Shown: positions 10,418-21,128, counted from the stretch's first letter. The stretch is DNA of 64,000 nucleotides from Anaerobacillus alkalilacustris (GCF_001866005.1 NZ_MLQR01000004.1:62001-126000); one strand, 5' to 3'. Numbers and translations: made by a program. The notes: generated by a model not told the origin, from the sequence alone.

Positions 10418-11137
10418 ATGGCAGTTGGAACAGTTCATAATAAAGATAAATTTCTCAATAATATTGCTAAATCCCTAGGTAGGGAGCGTAAAGCAGAAGG
10501 TGTTATTCTCCCCGAGTGGAAAAACCGTCCGCAATATGAAGTTTTTAAGGGTCTGTCACAAGATCAATTAGTAGATCAATTAGAGGATCAGTGTCAACGA
10601 ATTCACACTGTAGCTAAACGTGCTACACTACAAACATTAACAAATGTTCTAAAGGAGGCCATTTCAGAACTCGGTGGGAAATCTATCGTTAATTGGAAAG
10701 ATCCTCGATTTGAAGAATATAACCTAATAGATACTTTTGCAGAATTTGCTAATGATGAAGGAAAAGAATATCATGTTTGGGATCCTACTCTAGGAGAAGA
10801 AAATGTTGAAATTGCAGAACGTGCGAACATTGGGATTACATTCTCTGATATAACGTTAGCTGAATCTGGTTCTGTCGTATTATTTAGTGATAAGGGAAAA
10901 GGGCGTTCTGTTAGTCTACTTCCTGCAACCTATATTGCTATTATACCAAAAAGTACAATTGTACCACGAATGACACAAGCTACTAAAAAGATACATGAAA
11001 TGGCTCAAGAAAGTCGTCTCCCTTCCTGTATTAATTTTATATCGGGTCCAAGTAATAGTGCTGACATTGAATTAAATTTAGTAGTTGGGGTTCATGGACC
11101 AATAAAAGCTACGTATATTATTGTAGAAGATAAATAA
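10418..11137 (+). CDS. lutC: Lactate utilisation protein C
   Basis: LUD-domain protein, 239 aa, third component of the lactate oxidation complex. Its core GITFSDITLAESGSVV resembles the matching segment of LutB, as expected for the family. The start is ATG at 10418, one base after the lutB stop, with AAAGGAGGT at 10402; an upstream GTG-type start inside lutB is possible but poorly placed. A terminator follows directly. Confidence 0.93.
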   Translation: MAVGTVHNKDKFLNNIAKSLGRERKAEGVILPEWKNRPQYEVFKGLSQDQLVDQLEDQCQRIHTVAKRATLQTLTNVLKEAISELGGKSIVNWKDPRFEEYNLIDTFAEFANDEGKEYHVWDPTLGEENVEIAERANIGITFSDITLAESGSVVLFSDKGKGRSVSLLPATYIAIIPKSTIVPRMTQATKKIHEMAQESRLPSCINFISGPSNSADIELNLVVGVHGPIKATYIIVEDK

Positions 11138-11145
11138 TAAATATT

Positions 11146-11177
11146 AAATAAAGCATCGGATTTTCCGATGCTTTATT
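11146..11177 (+). terminator. Terminator of the lut operon
   Basis: AAAGCATCGGA and TCCGATGCTTT form a GC-rich stem with flanking A- and T-rich arms. Confidence 0.88.
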
Positions 11178-11181
11178 TAAT

Positions 11182-11474
11182 AATCAGGATTTATAAATTT
11201 CTATCTTGAAAACTGTCTAGCGCAAGCAGCCTACGAGCTCGGTCACTTCAGTCAAGTTACTGACTTCAATGTCTTCTTGGATTACTTCTTGAATATGCTC
11301 CATGCTACTTTGCTCCTGCGATTACTCGTCGCACAAAACACTGCTTCGAGGAAGCCTACTTCAAAGCTATGCTAGAAGACGCAGAAGCACGTAGATTTCG
11401 GTCAAAAACCCGACCGGTACGAGCAGGTCTTCCAGTGTTTGTCGCCGATAGGTGGGCGCCTTGCGCTTTTCTTG
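11182..11474 (+). repeat. Modular intergenic repeat, copy 2
   Basis: Begins ATCAGGATTTATAAATTTC five bases after the lut terminator and ends CTTGCGCTTTTCTT. It has the same right-half type as copy 1 (GTTTGTCGCCGATAGG, GGGCGCC). A short open frame across it has no coding character. Confidence 0.85.
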
Positions 11475-11496
11475 TAAATGGCATGCACTATCCTAT

Positions 11497-12132
11497 TTAC
11501 TTTGCAATCTTTTCTAAGTTTCCATTCTTGTCCATACGAAATTTTGGTGCTTGAACGTGTTCATCTTCATCTTGTAACAGTGCCATACGTCTTGCCCTAT
11601 TCATTATTTGAATTAGTGATTGATAGTCTTCCTCAACAACTCGATGATCTTTTTCGAGTTTTGTAAGCTTTGTTTCTATTTCTTTTTTCTCGGTCATTAA
11701 CTGTAAGTTTTCTTTCATTAATTTCTCGTTTTCTTTTCTTAATTCTAATGAACTACCTTCCTTAGATGCCATAGACTGAATAAATTGAAGTACATCTTTT
11801 AGACTTATACTTTGTTTTTGATCAGTTGTAACTCTCATTTCAGGTAATGGCATCATCGCAGTTTCCATTTCCGGTTGAAGGGTAGTAGGTTTATTTAACA
11901 ATCTTCTTTTCATTTCTTTTCGTTGTTTTTTTGCTAGTTTTATTGCCTCATTATACTGATTTCTAACAACTGCATTCCATCGAAAACCACAGGCTGCTGA
12001 AGTTCTGTTTAGTTCATCGCCTACTTCGTCGAATGCTTTTAACTGAGTTCCACCCTCTCTAATGTGGCGTAATACAGTCTCTGCTAGTAATAAATCATCT
12101 TCTGATGACCAGGCATCTTGTCTTATTTTCAT
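11497..12132 (-). CDS. RsfA-family prespore transcriptional regulator
   Basis: 211-aa DNA-binding protein of the RsfA/YlbO family. RsfA in B. subtilis tunes SigF-dependent transcription in the forespore. The N-terminal Myb/SANT-like region is about residues 1-70 ([17 protein letters not shown], then [12 protein letters not shown]). Residues about 120-185 are a charged heptad-rich coiled coil, probably for dimerisation. The start is ATG with AGGAGATG upstream on the minus strand. It stands alone. The exact paralogue (RsfA, YlbO or YwfN type) cannot be told from sequence reading alone. Confidence 0.85.
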   Translation of the reverse strand: MKIRQDAWSSEDDLLLAETVLRHIREGGTQLKAFDEVGDELNRTSAACGFRWNAVVRNQYNEAIKLAKKQRKEMKRRLLNKPTTLQPEMETAMMPLPEMRVTTDQKQSISLKDVLQFIQSMASKEGSSLELRKENEKLMKENLQLMTEKKEIETKLTKLEKDHRVVEEDYQSLIQIMNRARRMALLQDEDEHVQAPKFRMDKNGNLEKIAK

Positions 12133-12593
12133 TAATCATTCATCTCCTAAAAATATTTGTTTTCTATTTTTCTACGCAATTATTTAAAACTTTTAATGTC
12201 AATTATTAGTAATACTTTTTCCAGTATTAAAAAAAAATATACATAGTCAGTTTGATTTTTTCATAGATGTAATATTTAAAAGTTAGAAGTCACTCATCTT
12301 TAAGTGGAATGTAGTAATCTAGTTTTTTCATTTTACAAGAATAGTTAACTATCTTGATATTCTTATCTTTCAAACTATTTAGAAGGCAGGTATTATATGT
12401 ATTACTACAATGCTGAAACTAACTTGATAAATTCATCAGTTTGGGAATGATCTTATTTCACAACACAAGGACAACCAAACATATAGTTTGAGTTTTCTGA
12501 ATTTGAACTTAAGTGTGATTAAGGCTCTGGGAACTAGATTGTTTAAAGAGTGGGGATAGTTTTGATTTAACTTGTAGTAAACATTAAAATAAA
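12133..12593. other. Gene-free stretch between rarA and the rsfA-like gene
   Basis: AT-rich, with no convincing coding frame, RNA gene or repeat. The small frame on the minus strand at its left edge overlaps the rarA terminator and has no Shine-Dalgarno site. Confidence 0.4.
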
Positions 12594-12645
12594 AAATGTA
12601 GAATGTAAGTAACTGCTCTAAAGCAATACTATTCATTCTACATTT
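12594..12645 (-). terminator. Terminator of rarA
   Basis: AAATGTAGAATG (12594-12605) and CATTCTACATTT (12634-12645) are exact complements. On the minus strand the stem is followed by a T-run just after the rarA stop. Confidence 0.75.
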
Positions 12646-12649
12646 ACAT

Positions 12650-13972
12650 TTAAATTCGTTGCTTAAAGTATTGAAGTCGCTTGTTTACGGTCATTTCATA
12701 CCCGTTCTCCGAAGGGGTATAAAATTGTTTCCCAACCATATGGTCAGGTAAATATTGTTGTGGTACATAATTCTTTTCGTAGTTATGAGGATATTTATAG
12801 CCGACTCCGTGTCCTAATTCCTTTGCTCCTTTATAATGAGCATCTCTTAGATGAACAGGAATTTCACCTGTTTTTTCTTTTTTAACTGCCTCAAGAGCTT
12901 GGTCTATTCCTACAATTACAGCATTACTTTTAGGGGCTGTTGCTAAATATAAGGCAGCCTCTGCTAAAGGGATTCTTGCTTCAGGCATCCCGACAAAGTC
13001 AACAGCGTATGCTGCTGCTTGAACGATAAGTAGAGCATTAGGATCGGCAAGACCGATGTCTTCAGCTGCATGAACATATAGTCTTCTTGCAATAAATTTT
13101 GGATCTTCCCCAGCATATAGCATTTTAGCTAGCCAGTATAAAGTGGCATCAGGATCTGAGCCCCGTATACTTTTAATAAATGCAGAAATAGTATCATAGT
13201 GATTATCACCTTTTTTATCATAGCGGACAATCCTTTTTTGGATTGACTGTTCTGCAATTTGTAATGTAATAATAATTGTGCCATTTTCATTAGGTTCAGT
13301 TGTTAAAATAGCAAGTTCGAGTGCGTTTAATGCTGAACGTGCGTCGCCATTTGCGATATTTACTATATGATTAAGTGCACCTTCTTTTAATTCAATTGAG
13401 TAGTTACCAAAGCCGCGTTCTTTGTCACTAATAGCTGCTTTCACTATTTTTTTTAAGTCATTATCAGAATGTGGTTTTAATTGAAACAGCCTCGAGCGTG
13501 AAAGTAATGCTTGATTAATTTCAAACATTGGACTTTCTGTTGTAGCTCCAATGAGGATAACTGTACCATCTTCTACATATGGTAATAAAGCATCTTGTTG
13601 ACTTTTGTTGAAGCGATGGATTTCATCGATAAACAGTATAGTTTTTTTCTCATACATCAGTAATCTTTCTTTTGCAATTTCGATAACACGACGAATATCA
13701 GCAATACCAGCTGTAACTGCATTCAGTTGCTCAAAAGCAGCAGAAGTAGAATTTGCAATAACCTTTGCAAGTGTGGTTTTCCCTGTTCCAGGTGGTCCAA
13801 AAAAAATCATAGGCGTCAAACGATCTGCTTTAATTGCCCTTCGTAATAAAGTGCCTTTTCCTAAAATTTCTTCCTGCCCTATAACCTCATCTATCGTTCT
13901 TGGGCGCATTCGACTTGCTAATGGCCCTTTAAGATTTTCATTTTTTTTTGCTGAATAATTAAATAAATCCAC
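12650..13972 (-). CDS. rarA: Replication-associated recombination protein A (MgsA/YrvN)
   Basis: AAA+ ATPase of the RarA/MgsA/WRNIP1 family, 440 aa, acting at stalled replication forks. Walker A GPPGTGKTT, Walker B LFIDEIHR and sensor-1 region IGATTESP are present, followed by the family C-terminal tetramerisation domain (LYVHAAEDIGLADP, HYKGAKELGHGVGYKYPH). The chosen start is GTG at 13972 (MDLFNYSAKK), ten bases after GAGGAG; an in-frame ATG at 13990 lacks a Shine-Dalgarno site, and that site lies within its first codons. The B. subtilis yrvN-cymR order is kept, apart from a membrane gene in between on the other strand. Confidence 0.94.
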   Translation of the reverse strand: MDLFNYSAKKNENLKGPLASRMRPRTIDEVIGQEEILGKGTLLRRAIKADRLTPMIFFGPPGTGKTTLAKVIANSTSAAFEQLNAVTAGIADIRRVIEIAKERLLMYEKKTILFIDEIHRFNKSQQDALLPYVEDGTVILIGATTESPMFEINQALLSRSRLFQLKPHSDNDLKKIVKAAISDKERGFGNYSIELKEGALNHIVNIANGDARSALNALELAILTTEPNENGTIIITLQIAEQSIQKRIVRYDKKGDNHYDTISAFIKSIRGSDPDATLYWLAKMLYAGEDPKFIARRLYVHAAEDIGLADPNALLIVQAAAYAVDFVGMPEARIPLAEAALYLATAPKSNAVIVGIDQALEAVKKEKTGEIPVHLRDAHYKGAKELGHGVGYKYPHNYEKNYVPQQYLPDHMVGKQFYTPSENGYEMTVNKRLQYFKQRI

Positions 13973-14274
13973 TGTATTCGTACTCCTCATAGTTTCTTTG
14001 AGTCAAAAATACATGATGACTGATCTAATTGCAACGATTATCTTATATATCTTTATTTCGGCTCCCTACAATTTTACGATTCGTGCTATAATTGATGAGG
14101 AATTTTAGGTTAGCTTTTACAAAATGGGGAAATATCATTTGATATAGAATACTCTAGCTCTGGTGCAATTGATGAATGAATTCATTTCTTTCGTTACGGC
14201 ATACCACTGACTACTTTGTGTAGTCCTTTAAGTGTTTTTTGTCTGTGCTCTTGGTGCTTGTGTTTTTCTTACAG

Positions 14275-14600
14275 TGTCAGAATTTATAAATTTCTAACTT
14301 GAAAACTGTCTAGCGCAAGCAGCCTACGAGCTCGGTCACTTCAGTCAAGTTTCTGACTTCACTGACTTCCTGGATTGCTACTTTGCTCCTGCGATTACTC
14401 GTCGCACGATAAACAATTGCTCCTGCGATTACTCGTCTGACAGCAATGCTTCGAGGAAGCCTCCTTCGAAGCATTGCTGTCAGACGCAGAAGCACATAGA
14501 TTGCGGTCAAAGAGCAGACCGCTCCTTGCCGACCTTCCAGTGTTTGTCGCCGATAGGCGGGCGCCCTGCGCTCGTGACCAAGGCGCTTGTGCTTTTCTTA
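14275..14600 (+). repeat. Modular intergenic repeat, copy 3
   Basis: Begins GTCAGAATTTATAAATTTC and ends GCGCTTGTGCTTTTCTT. It contains a tandem of the GCTCCTGCGATTACTCGTC unit and a perfect 20-bp hairpin (14435-14454 with 14466-14485). A stray end-like fragment (CTTGGTGCTTGTGTTTTTCTT-like) lies just before it at 14249-14270. Confidence 0.85.
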
Positions 14601-14617
14601 TGAGAGGATGAAACTAG

Positions 14618-15310
14618 TTGAGAAGAGAAAATGGAAGTATGATAAAAAGATGGCTAATTTTCTTAGTCGGGTTGATGGTGATGTCTCTAGGGGTAGTTCT
14701 AATGATTGAGGCTAATCTAGGGGTTGCACCATGGGATGTATTGCATATTGGGTTAACTAAAAAGATTGGATTGACAGTTGGTACTTGGTCAATTTTAGTA
14801 GGTATTTGTATTATTGTAATTGCAAGTTTAATAATGAAAGAATGGCCCAAGTCAGGAGCATTAATAAATATGTTATTAGTAGGTGTGTTTATCGACACAT
14901 TTAGATTATTTATTGATACACCTACGACAATTGTGGGACAATATGTTATGCTTTTTACAGGAATTATTGTAATAGGCTATGGAATTGGGCTTTATATTGC
15001 ACCAAAGTGTGGAGCAGGACCTAGAGATAGTTTAATGATTGCCATTACAGAAAAGAGTGGCTGGAAAGTTCAGTATGTTCGAGCAGTAATGGAAATTGTT
15101 GTTTTATCAATTGGTTGGAGTTTAGGAGGGCCTGTTTTTATAGGTACAATCCTATTTAGTTTAACAATTGGTAATATAGTAGGAATTACATTACCTCAAT
15201 GTCAGCGTTTAGTAGATCGTATTATAGAAAGAGGGGTTAAAATTGAAGATTTCGACAAAAGGACGTTACGGATTAACCATCATGATGGCGTTAGCAAAGA
15301 AGTACGGTGA
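14618..15310 (+). CDS. YczE/YyaS/YitT-type integral membrane protein
   Basis: 230-aa membrane protein resembling the YczE family (function unclear; YczE is needed for surfactin-type antibiotic production in Bacillus). Five or six hydrophobic segments are visible; ANLGVAPWDVLHIGL and APKCGAGPRDSLMIAI are the family's repeated motifs. The start is TTG at 14618 behind GAGAGG; an ATG at 14639 would lose seven residues. The last 68 bases overlap the start of cymR in another frame, giving an unusual hydrophilic tail of about 25 residues. B. subtilis has no gene here. Confidence 0.82.
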   Translation: MRRENGSMIKRWLIFLVGLMVMSLGVVLMIEANLGVAPWDVLHIGLTKKIGLTVGTWSILVGICIIVIASLIMKEWPKSGALINMLLVGVFIDTFRLFIDTPTTIVGQYVMLFTGIIVIGYGIGLYIAPKCGAGPRDSLMIAITEKSGWKVQYVRAVMEIVVLSIGWSLGGPVFIGTILFSLTIGNIVGITLPQCQRLVDRIIERGVKIEDFDKRTLRINHHDGVSKEVR

Positions 15311-15662
15311 AGGACCAATCTCCTTAAAATCAATTGCAAAAGACCATGATTTATCAGAACATTACTTAGAGCAATTAATTGCACCACTTCGAAATGCCTT
15401 ACTAGTGAAGAGTGTTAGAGGCGCATACGGTGGCTATATGTTAGCAAAAGAAGCAAATCAAATTACAGCTGGTGATATTATTCGTGTCTTAGAAGGGCCA
15501 ATTAGTCCTGTAGAAGTTCTAGAAGATGAAGAACCAGCAAAAAGAGATCTATGGATAAAGATTAGAGATGCGGTAAAAGATGTTCTTGATAATACAACCT
15601 TAGAAGATCTGGCAAACTTTGAAGATAAGGGTGATCAAGAATACTATATGTTCTATATTTAG
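15243..15662 (+). CDS. cymR: Cysteine metabolism repressor CymR (Rrf2 family)
   Basis: 139-aa Rrf2-type regulator, which with CysK represses sulfur-assimilation and cysteine genes when cysteine is plentiful. The winged helix covers about 1-85 (KISTKGRYGLTIMMALAKK, SLKSIAKDHDLSEHYLEQL, SVRGAYGGYML) and the C-terminal part has the CymR signature VLEGPISPVEVLEDEEPAKR. It has no Fe-S cysteines, which separates it from IscR. The start is TTG at 15243 behind GAGGGG, inside the end of the upstream membrane gene. It lies next to the cysteine desulfurase, as in B. subtilis. Confidence 0.94.
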   Translation: MKISTKGRYGLTIMMALAKKYGEGPISLKSIAKDHDLSEHYLEQLIAPLRNALLVKSVRGAYGGYMLAKEANQITAGDIIRVLEGPISPVEVLEDEEPAKRDLWIKIRDAVKDVLDNTTLEDLANFEDKGDQEYYMFYI

Positions 15663-15675
15663 TCCATAATAATTT

Positions 15676-15755
15676 AGAATGTAATGTTTTGTAGAAAATC
15701 TAATTAATAATTCCTTAAAGTTTATTAATTAGATGTATCTTCATAGGTACATTCT
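15676..15755 (+). other. Nested inverted repeats between cymR and the desulfurase gene
   Basis: Outer arms AGAATGTA (15676-15683) and TACATTCT (15748-15755) enclose inner arms ATCTAATTAATAA (15698-15710) and TTATTAATTAGAT (15722-15734). No T-run follows. It could be an RNA stem in the cymR-desulfurase transcript or an operator. Confidence 0.5.
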
Positions 15756-15788
15756 ATATTGATATTTAAGAAGGTGAAAATGAAAATA

Positions 15789-16931
15789 ATGAAATCGATA
15801 TATGTAGATCACGCAGCGACTTCACCTACACACTTGGCTGTTGTTGACGCGATGATACCGTTTTATTATGAGAATTTTGGAAATCCATCTAGTATTCATC
15901 AATTCGGTCGAAAAGCAAGACTTGTAGTAGATGAAGCTAGAGTTGTAATTGCAAAAACGATAAATGCATGTGAAAAAGAAATTATTTTTACTAGTGGTGG
16001 TACAGAAGCCGACAATTTAGCGGTAGTTGGCTATGCTATGGCTAATAGAGCGAAAGGAAAACATATTATTACAACTTCTATTGAACACCACGCTCTACTA
16101 CATACATGTGGGCATTTAGAGAAAAATGGTTTTGACGTTACATATTTAAAGGTGAATGAATACGGCGAAATCATATTAGAGGATTTACGAAATGCAATTC
16201 GTGAAGATACAATTCTTGTGTCCATTATGTATGGTAACAACGAGGTTGGAACACTCCAACCAATCAAGCAAATTGGTGATCTTCTAGCTGAGCAAGGTAT
16301 TGCATTTCACACTGATGCAGTTCAAGCGTATGGAATAGAAGAAATTAATGTGAAAGAAATGAAGATTGATTTTTTAAGTGCTTCTGCTCATAAGATCAAT
16401 GGTCCAAAAGGTGTAGGGTTTTTATACGCTAACAGTAAACATAAAATACAACCGCATCTGTTTGGAGGAGAACAAGAAAGAAAAAGACGAGCTGGAACGG
16501 AAAATGTTGCTGGTATTGTAGGTCTGAGAGAAGCAGCACAAATAGCTATCACTGAAAGACAAGCAAAAAGCAAGCAATATCGTGCTTTTCGTGATAAGAT
16601 GATTTCCATATTTAATGAACAAGGATTAACTTATGAAATAAATGGAAAAAAGACTTCCTGCCTGCCACATATTTTAAATGTAAGTTTTCAAGGGGTTGGA
16701 ATAGAGTCATTATTAGTTAATCTTGATATAGCTGGAATTGCTGCATCTAGTGGTTCGGCGTGTACAGCTGGAAGTCTAGAACCATCCCATGTATTAAAGG
16801 CCATGTTTCCTAGTGATAAGGAAAGAACTATGTCGTCGATTCGTTTTAGTTTTGGTTTAGGAAATACTATAGAAGAAATTGAGCAAGTTGCCTATGAAAC
16901 GGTGAAAATTGTTCAACGCATTAAAAAGTAA
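15789..16931 (+). CDS. Cysteine desulfurase (YrvO, IscS-like)
   Basis: PLP-dependent class V aminotransferase-fold enzyme, about 380 aa, that takes sulfur from cysteine as a persulfide. YrvO in B. subtilis feeds MnmA for 2-thiouridine in tRNA. Visible are the N-terminal YVDHAATSP, the PLP lysine in SASAHKINGPKG, and the persulfide cysteine in SSGSACTAGSLEPSHVL near residue 325. The start is ATG at 15789 (MKSIYVDH); ATG at 15780 is too close to the AAGGTG site but cannot be excluded. mnmA follows at once, which fits the role of sulfur donor. Confidence 0.93.
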   Translation: MKSIYVDHAATSPTHLAVVDAMIPFYYENFGNPSSIHQFGRKARLVVDEARVVIAKTINACEKEIIFTSGGTEADNLAVVGYAMANRAKGKHIITTSIEHHALLHTCGHLEKNGFDVTYLKVNEYGEIILEDLRNAIREDTILVSIMYGNNEVGTLQPIKQIGDLLAEQGIAFHTDAVQAYGIEEINVKEMKIDFLSASAHKINGPKGVGFLYANSKHKIQPHLFGGEQERKRRAGTENVAGIVGLREAAQIAITERQAKSKQYRAFRDKMISIFNEQGLTYEINGKKTSCLPHILNVSFQGVGIESLLVNLDIAGIAASSGSACTAGSLEPSHVLKAMFPSDKERTMSSIRFSFGLGNTIEEIEQVAYETVKIVQRIKK

Positions 16932-18091
<1,160 letters not shown>

Positions 18092-18167
18092 CCCATTAAA
18101 ATAATGTAGTTTTACTTTGTTTTTGTTAGACTTAATCTTAAAGAAATAAAGCGAGGGAATTAACTAT

Positions 18168-18833
18168 ATGGAAAATAAACATTTAGAAGCAGCCCGCCTC
18201 ATTCAAGAAGGAAAAATTGAGGAAGCTGCTACGTTATTAAATGAATTGATTGAAAAAAATCCAAATGATGCATTGGCATACGTTAATTTTGGTCATTTGT
18301 TATCGATAATCGGAGATAAAGAACGAGCTATTGTTTTTTATAATAGAGCAATAGAAATCGATTCGAAATTAGCAACTGCCTATTACGGTGCTGGGAATAC
18401 ATTTTTTGATCAAGAGAAATATGAGGAAGCAATTGAGAAATTTAAAGCTGCTATTCGTTATGGTTTAGATGAAGCAGACGTATATTTTATGCTCGGACTA
18501 TGTTACTACAATTTAAGACTTCTCCCTTATGCTTTAGCTAATTTGCAAACAGCCATTGAAAAAAATCCGAATGACATTGAATCATTATTTCAATATGGTT
18601 TAACGCTAGCGCAACTTGAACAAGTTGATGAAGCTATTCGTGTTTTTGAGCAAGTAGTAACAAAAAAAGAGGATCATGCTGATGCTTATTATAATTTAGG
18701 TGTAGCTTATGCATATAAAGAAGATGCCCAAAAAGCAATTAATATGTTTGATAAAGCATTAAAAATTCAACCAGATCATTTACTTGCGGGAAATGGAAAG
18801 AAGCAGCTAGAAGCATTACTCTCAGAACAATAA
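18168..18833 (+). CDS. TPR-repeat protein (YrrB-like)
   Basis: 221-aa protein made almost wholly of tetratricopeptide repeats, about six, with the usual W/L-G-Y-A-P spacing (for example AYVNFGHLLSIIGDKERAI and AYYNLGVAYAYKEDAQKAI). TPR domains hold protein partners; YrrB of B. subtilis sits at the same place between trmU and recD2, and its partner is not settled. No signal peptide or membrane segment, so it is cytoplasmic. The start is ATG behind GCGAGGG. Confidence 0.9.
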   Translation: MENKHLEAARLIQEGKIEEAATLLNELIEKNPNDALAYVNFGHLLSIIGDKERAIVFYNRAIEIDSKLATAYYGAGNTFFDQEKYEEAIEKFKAAIRYGLDEADVYFMLGLCYYNLRLLPYALANLQTAIEKNPNDIESLFQYGLTLAQLEQVDEAIRVFEQVVTKKEDHADAYYNLGVAYAYKEDAQKAINMFDKALKIQPDHLLAGNGKKQLEALLSEQ

Positions 18834-18854
18834 TCCTTGAGAGAGGTAGTTATT

Positions 18855-21128
18855 ATGAAGAATGAATACGAAAATGATGAACCTTATATTAAAGGTGAAT
18901 TAATAAATTTAATTTTTAATAATGAGGAAAACTTTTATACGGTTGCTCGTGTTAAGATACATGCTACAAATGTTGAGATCTCTGAAAAAGTAGTTGCTAT
19001 CGTTGGTACTCTTCCAAAGTTAGACGAAGAACACCTCTACACTTTTTTTGGTAAATTAACCGATCACCCTAAATTTGGTGTGCAGTTTCAAGTGAGCCAT
19101 TTTGAAAAAGAAATGCCAAAAACAACGGAAGGAATTATTCGGTATTTAAGTAGTGATCGCTTCAAAGGTATTGGGCGTAAAACTGCTGAGGCTATCGTAA
19201 ATAAATTAGGAGAACAAGCCATTTCCAAGATCATTGAAGATAAAGAAGTTTTAAAGAAAATTGCTTCATTAAACGATGAAAAAATTCAGCTTATACATGA
19301 TCAAGTAATTGAAAATCAGGGAATTGAACAAATATTAATTGAACTTTATAAGTTTGGGTTTGGAGCACAGCTTGCTATAAAGATTTTTCAAACGTATAAA
19401 GATGAGACGTTACAGGTAATTCGATCAAATCCCTATCAATTAATTCAAGATGTTGAAGGAATAGGTTTTGCAAAAGCTGATACGTTAGGGCAAGCAATTG
19501 GTTTTACGAAAGATCAACCAGAACGAATTCATGCGGGATGTCTACATATCGTTCAGGAAGTATCTATGCAAGAGGGTCATGTGTTTATTAATAAAGCTAA
19601 TCTTATTGAAGAAGCTATATCATTACTTAGTGATCAAAGTTTTTCAATAGTTATGAAAGAGGTTGAGAAACAACTACTTTACCTAGAAGAAGAAGGGAAA
19701 TTAATTGTTGAGGGAGATCACGTTTATTTACCTTCACTATTTTATGCAGAAAAAGGGTTAGTAACTAATATTTCAAAACTCATAAAAAATAAGGATCATA
19801 TTGAAGAATTTCCTGAAGCTGAATTTTTAAAAGCGATTGGTGAAACAGAGGAAGATTTAAAAATCGAATATGCTTCGTCTCAAAAAGAAGCTATCAAAAC
19901 AGCATTACAATCTTCAATCATGATACTAACTGGTGGACCAGGTACTGGGAAAACAACTGTTATAAAAGGAATTGTTGAGTCATTCGCTAAATTACATGGT
20001 ATATCTCTTAATAAAAAAGATTATGGAAAGAATAATCCCTTTCCAATTGTACAAGTGGCTCCTACAGGGAGGGCAGCAAAAAGAATGGCTGAAGCCACAG
20101 GGTTACCTGCAGAAACTATTCACCGTCTTTTAGGTTGGAAAGGTGGTCATACAGGTTTTGAAAAGGATGAAGATAATCTTATAGAAGGAAAATTGTTAAT
20201 CATTGATGAGACTTCAATGGTTGATATTTGGCTTGCAAATCAGCTTTTTAAATCATTACCAAATACTATTCAAGTAATATTAGTTGGTGATGAGGATCAG
20301 TTACCCTCTGTAGGCCCAGGACAAGTGTTAAGTGAACTTATTCATTCAAATGTAATACCTACAGTTAATCTTGTCGATATATACCGTCAGTCAAAAGAAT
20401 CCTCAATTATTCAGTTAGCTCACAGCATGAAGGAAGGGCAACTTCCGATGGATATTTTGGAGGCGAAGCCAGATAGACGTTTTTTTTCTTGTCACCAAGA
20501 CCAGGTCGTAACAGTTATTGAACAAATTTGCACAAATGCAATTAATAAAGGTTATACCGCTAAAGAAATACAAGTTTTGGCTCCTATGTACAGAGGTAAT
20601 GCCGGTATAGAGGCACTTAATCTAAAGCTCCAAAACATTTTTAATCCTAAGAAAGAAAAGCAAAGGGAAATGCTCTTTGGTGAAGTTACTTATCGAGTAG
20701 GAGATGTTGTACTACAATTGGTAAATAACCCAGATGAAAATGTATTTAATGGAGATAGAGGAGAAATTGTTGCCATTATTTATGCTAAAGAAAATATTGA
20801 AAAACAGGATCAAATGGTTATTTCTTTTGATGGAATAGAAGTTATCTATACGAAACAAGATTTAAATCAAATAACATTAGCCTATTGTTGTAGCGTTCAT
20901 AAATCTCAAGGAAGTGAATTTCCAATTGTAATCATGCCAATTGTCAGAGGTTACCATCGGATGCTTAGACGAAACCTTGTCTATACTGGAATTACAAGAG
21001 CAAAAGAATACTTAATCCTTTGTGGCGAAGTAAAAGCCTTCCAAACTGCAATTGATCAACAAAATGAGATGAAACGAAATACATTATTAAAGGAAAGGCT
21101 AATTAATCACGTTACTTTGTCGACTTAA
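18855..21128 (+). CDS. recD2: RecD2 helicase (YrrC)
   Basis: RecD-like superfamily 1 5'-3' DNA helicase without RecBC, 757 aa, involved in DNA repair and fork maintenance. An N-terminal OB/helix-hairpin-helix region (about 1-190, with KGIGRKTAEAIVNKLG) precedes the motor: Walker A LTGGPGTGKTT, PTGRAAKRM, IDETSMVD, GDEDQLPSVGPG, and the C-terminal VHKSQGSEFP and YTGITRAKEYL. The start is ATG at 18855, eight bases after GAGAGG. It follows the TPR gene with only a short gap, so the two are probably co-transcribed. Confidence 0.95.
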   Translation: MKNEYENDEPYIKGELINLIFNNEENFYTVARVKIHATNVEISEKVVAIVGTLPKLDEEHLYTFFGKLTDHPKFGVQFQVSHFEKEMPKTTEGIIRYLSSDRFKGIGRKTAEAIVNKLGEQAISKIIEDKEVLKKIASLNDEKIQLIHDQVIENQGIEQILIELYKFGFGAQLAIKIFQTYKDETLQVIRSNPYQLIQDVEGIGFAKADTLGQAIGFTKDQPERIHAGCLHIVQEVSMQEGHVFINKANLIEEAISLLSDQSFSIVMKEVEKQLLYLEEEGKLIVEGDHVYLPSLFYAEKGLVTNISKLIKNKDHIEEFPEAEFLKAIGETEEDLKIEYASSQKEAIKTALQSSIMILTGGPGTGKTTVIKGIVESFAKLHGISLNKKDYGKNNPFPIVQVAPTGRAAKRMAEATGLPAETIHRLLGWKGGHTGFEKDEDNLIEGKLLIIDETSMVDIWLANQLFKSLPNTIQVILVGDEDQLPSVGPGQVLSELIHSNVIPTVNLVDIYRQSKESSIIQLAHSMKEGQLPMDILEAKPDRRFFSCHQDQVVTVIEQICTNAINKGYTAKEIQVLAPMYRGNAGIEALNLKLQNIFNPKKEKQREMLFGEVTYRVGDVVLQLVNNPDENVFNGDRGEIVAIIYAKENIEKQDQMVISFDGIEVIYTKQDLNQITLAYCCSVHKSQGSEFPIVIMPIVRGYHRMLRRNLVYTGITRAKEYLILCGEVKAFQTAIDQQNEMKRNTLLKERLINHVTLST

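Noticed and set aside
11369-11554. Open frames across modular repeats (also 28284-28472, 39590-39793, 47028-47210)
   Set aside because: They follow repeat sequence, vary between copies and lack ribosome-binding sites.
14087-14092. TATAAT upstream of repeat copy 3 as a promoter for the YczE-type gene
   Set aside because: No acceptable -35 box at the right distance and more than 500 bases from the gene.
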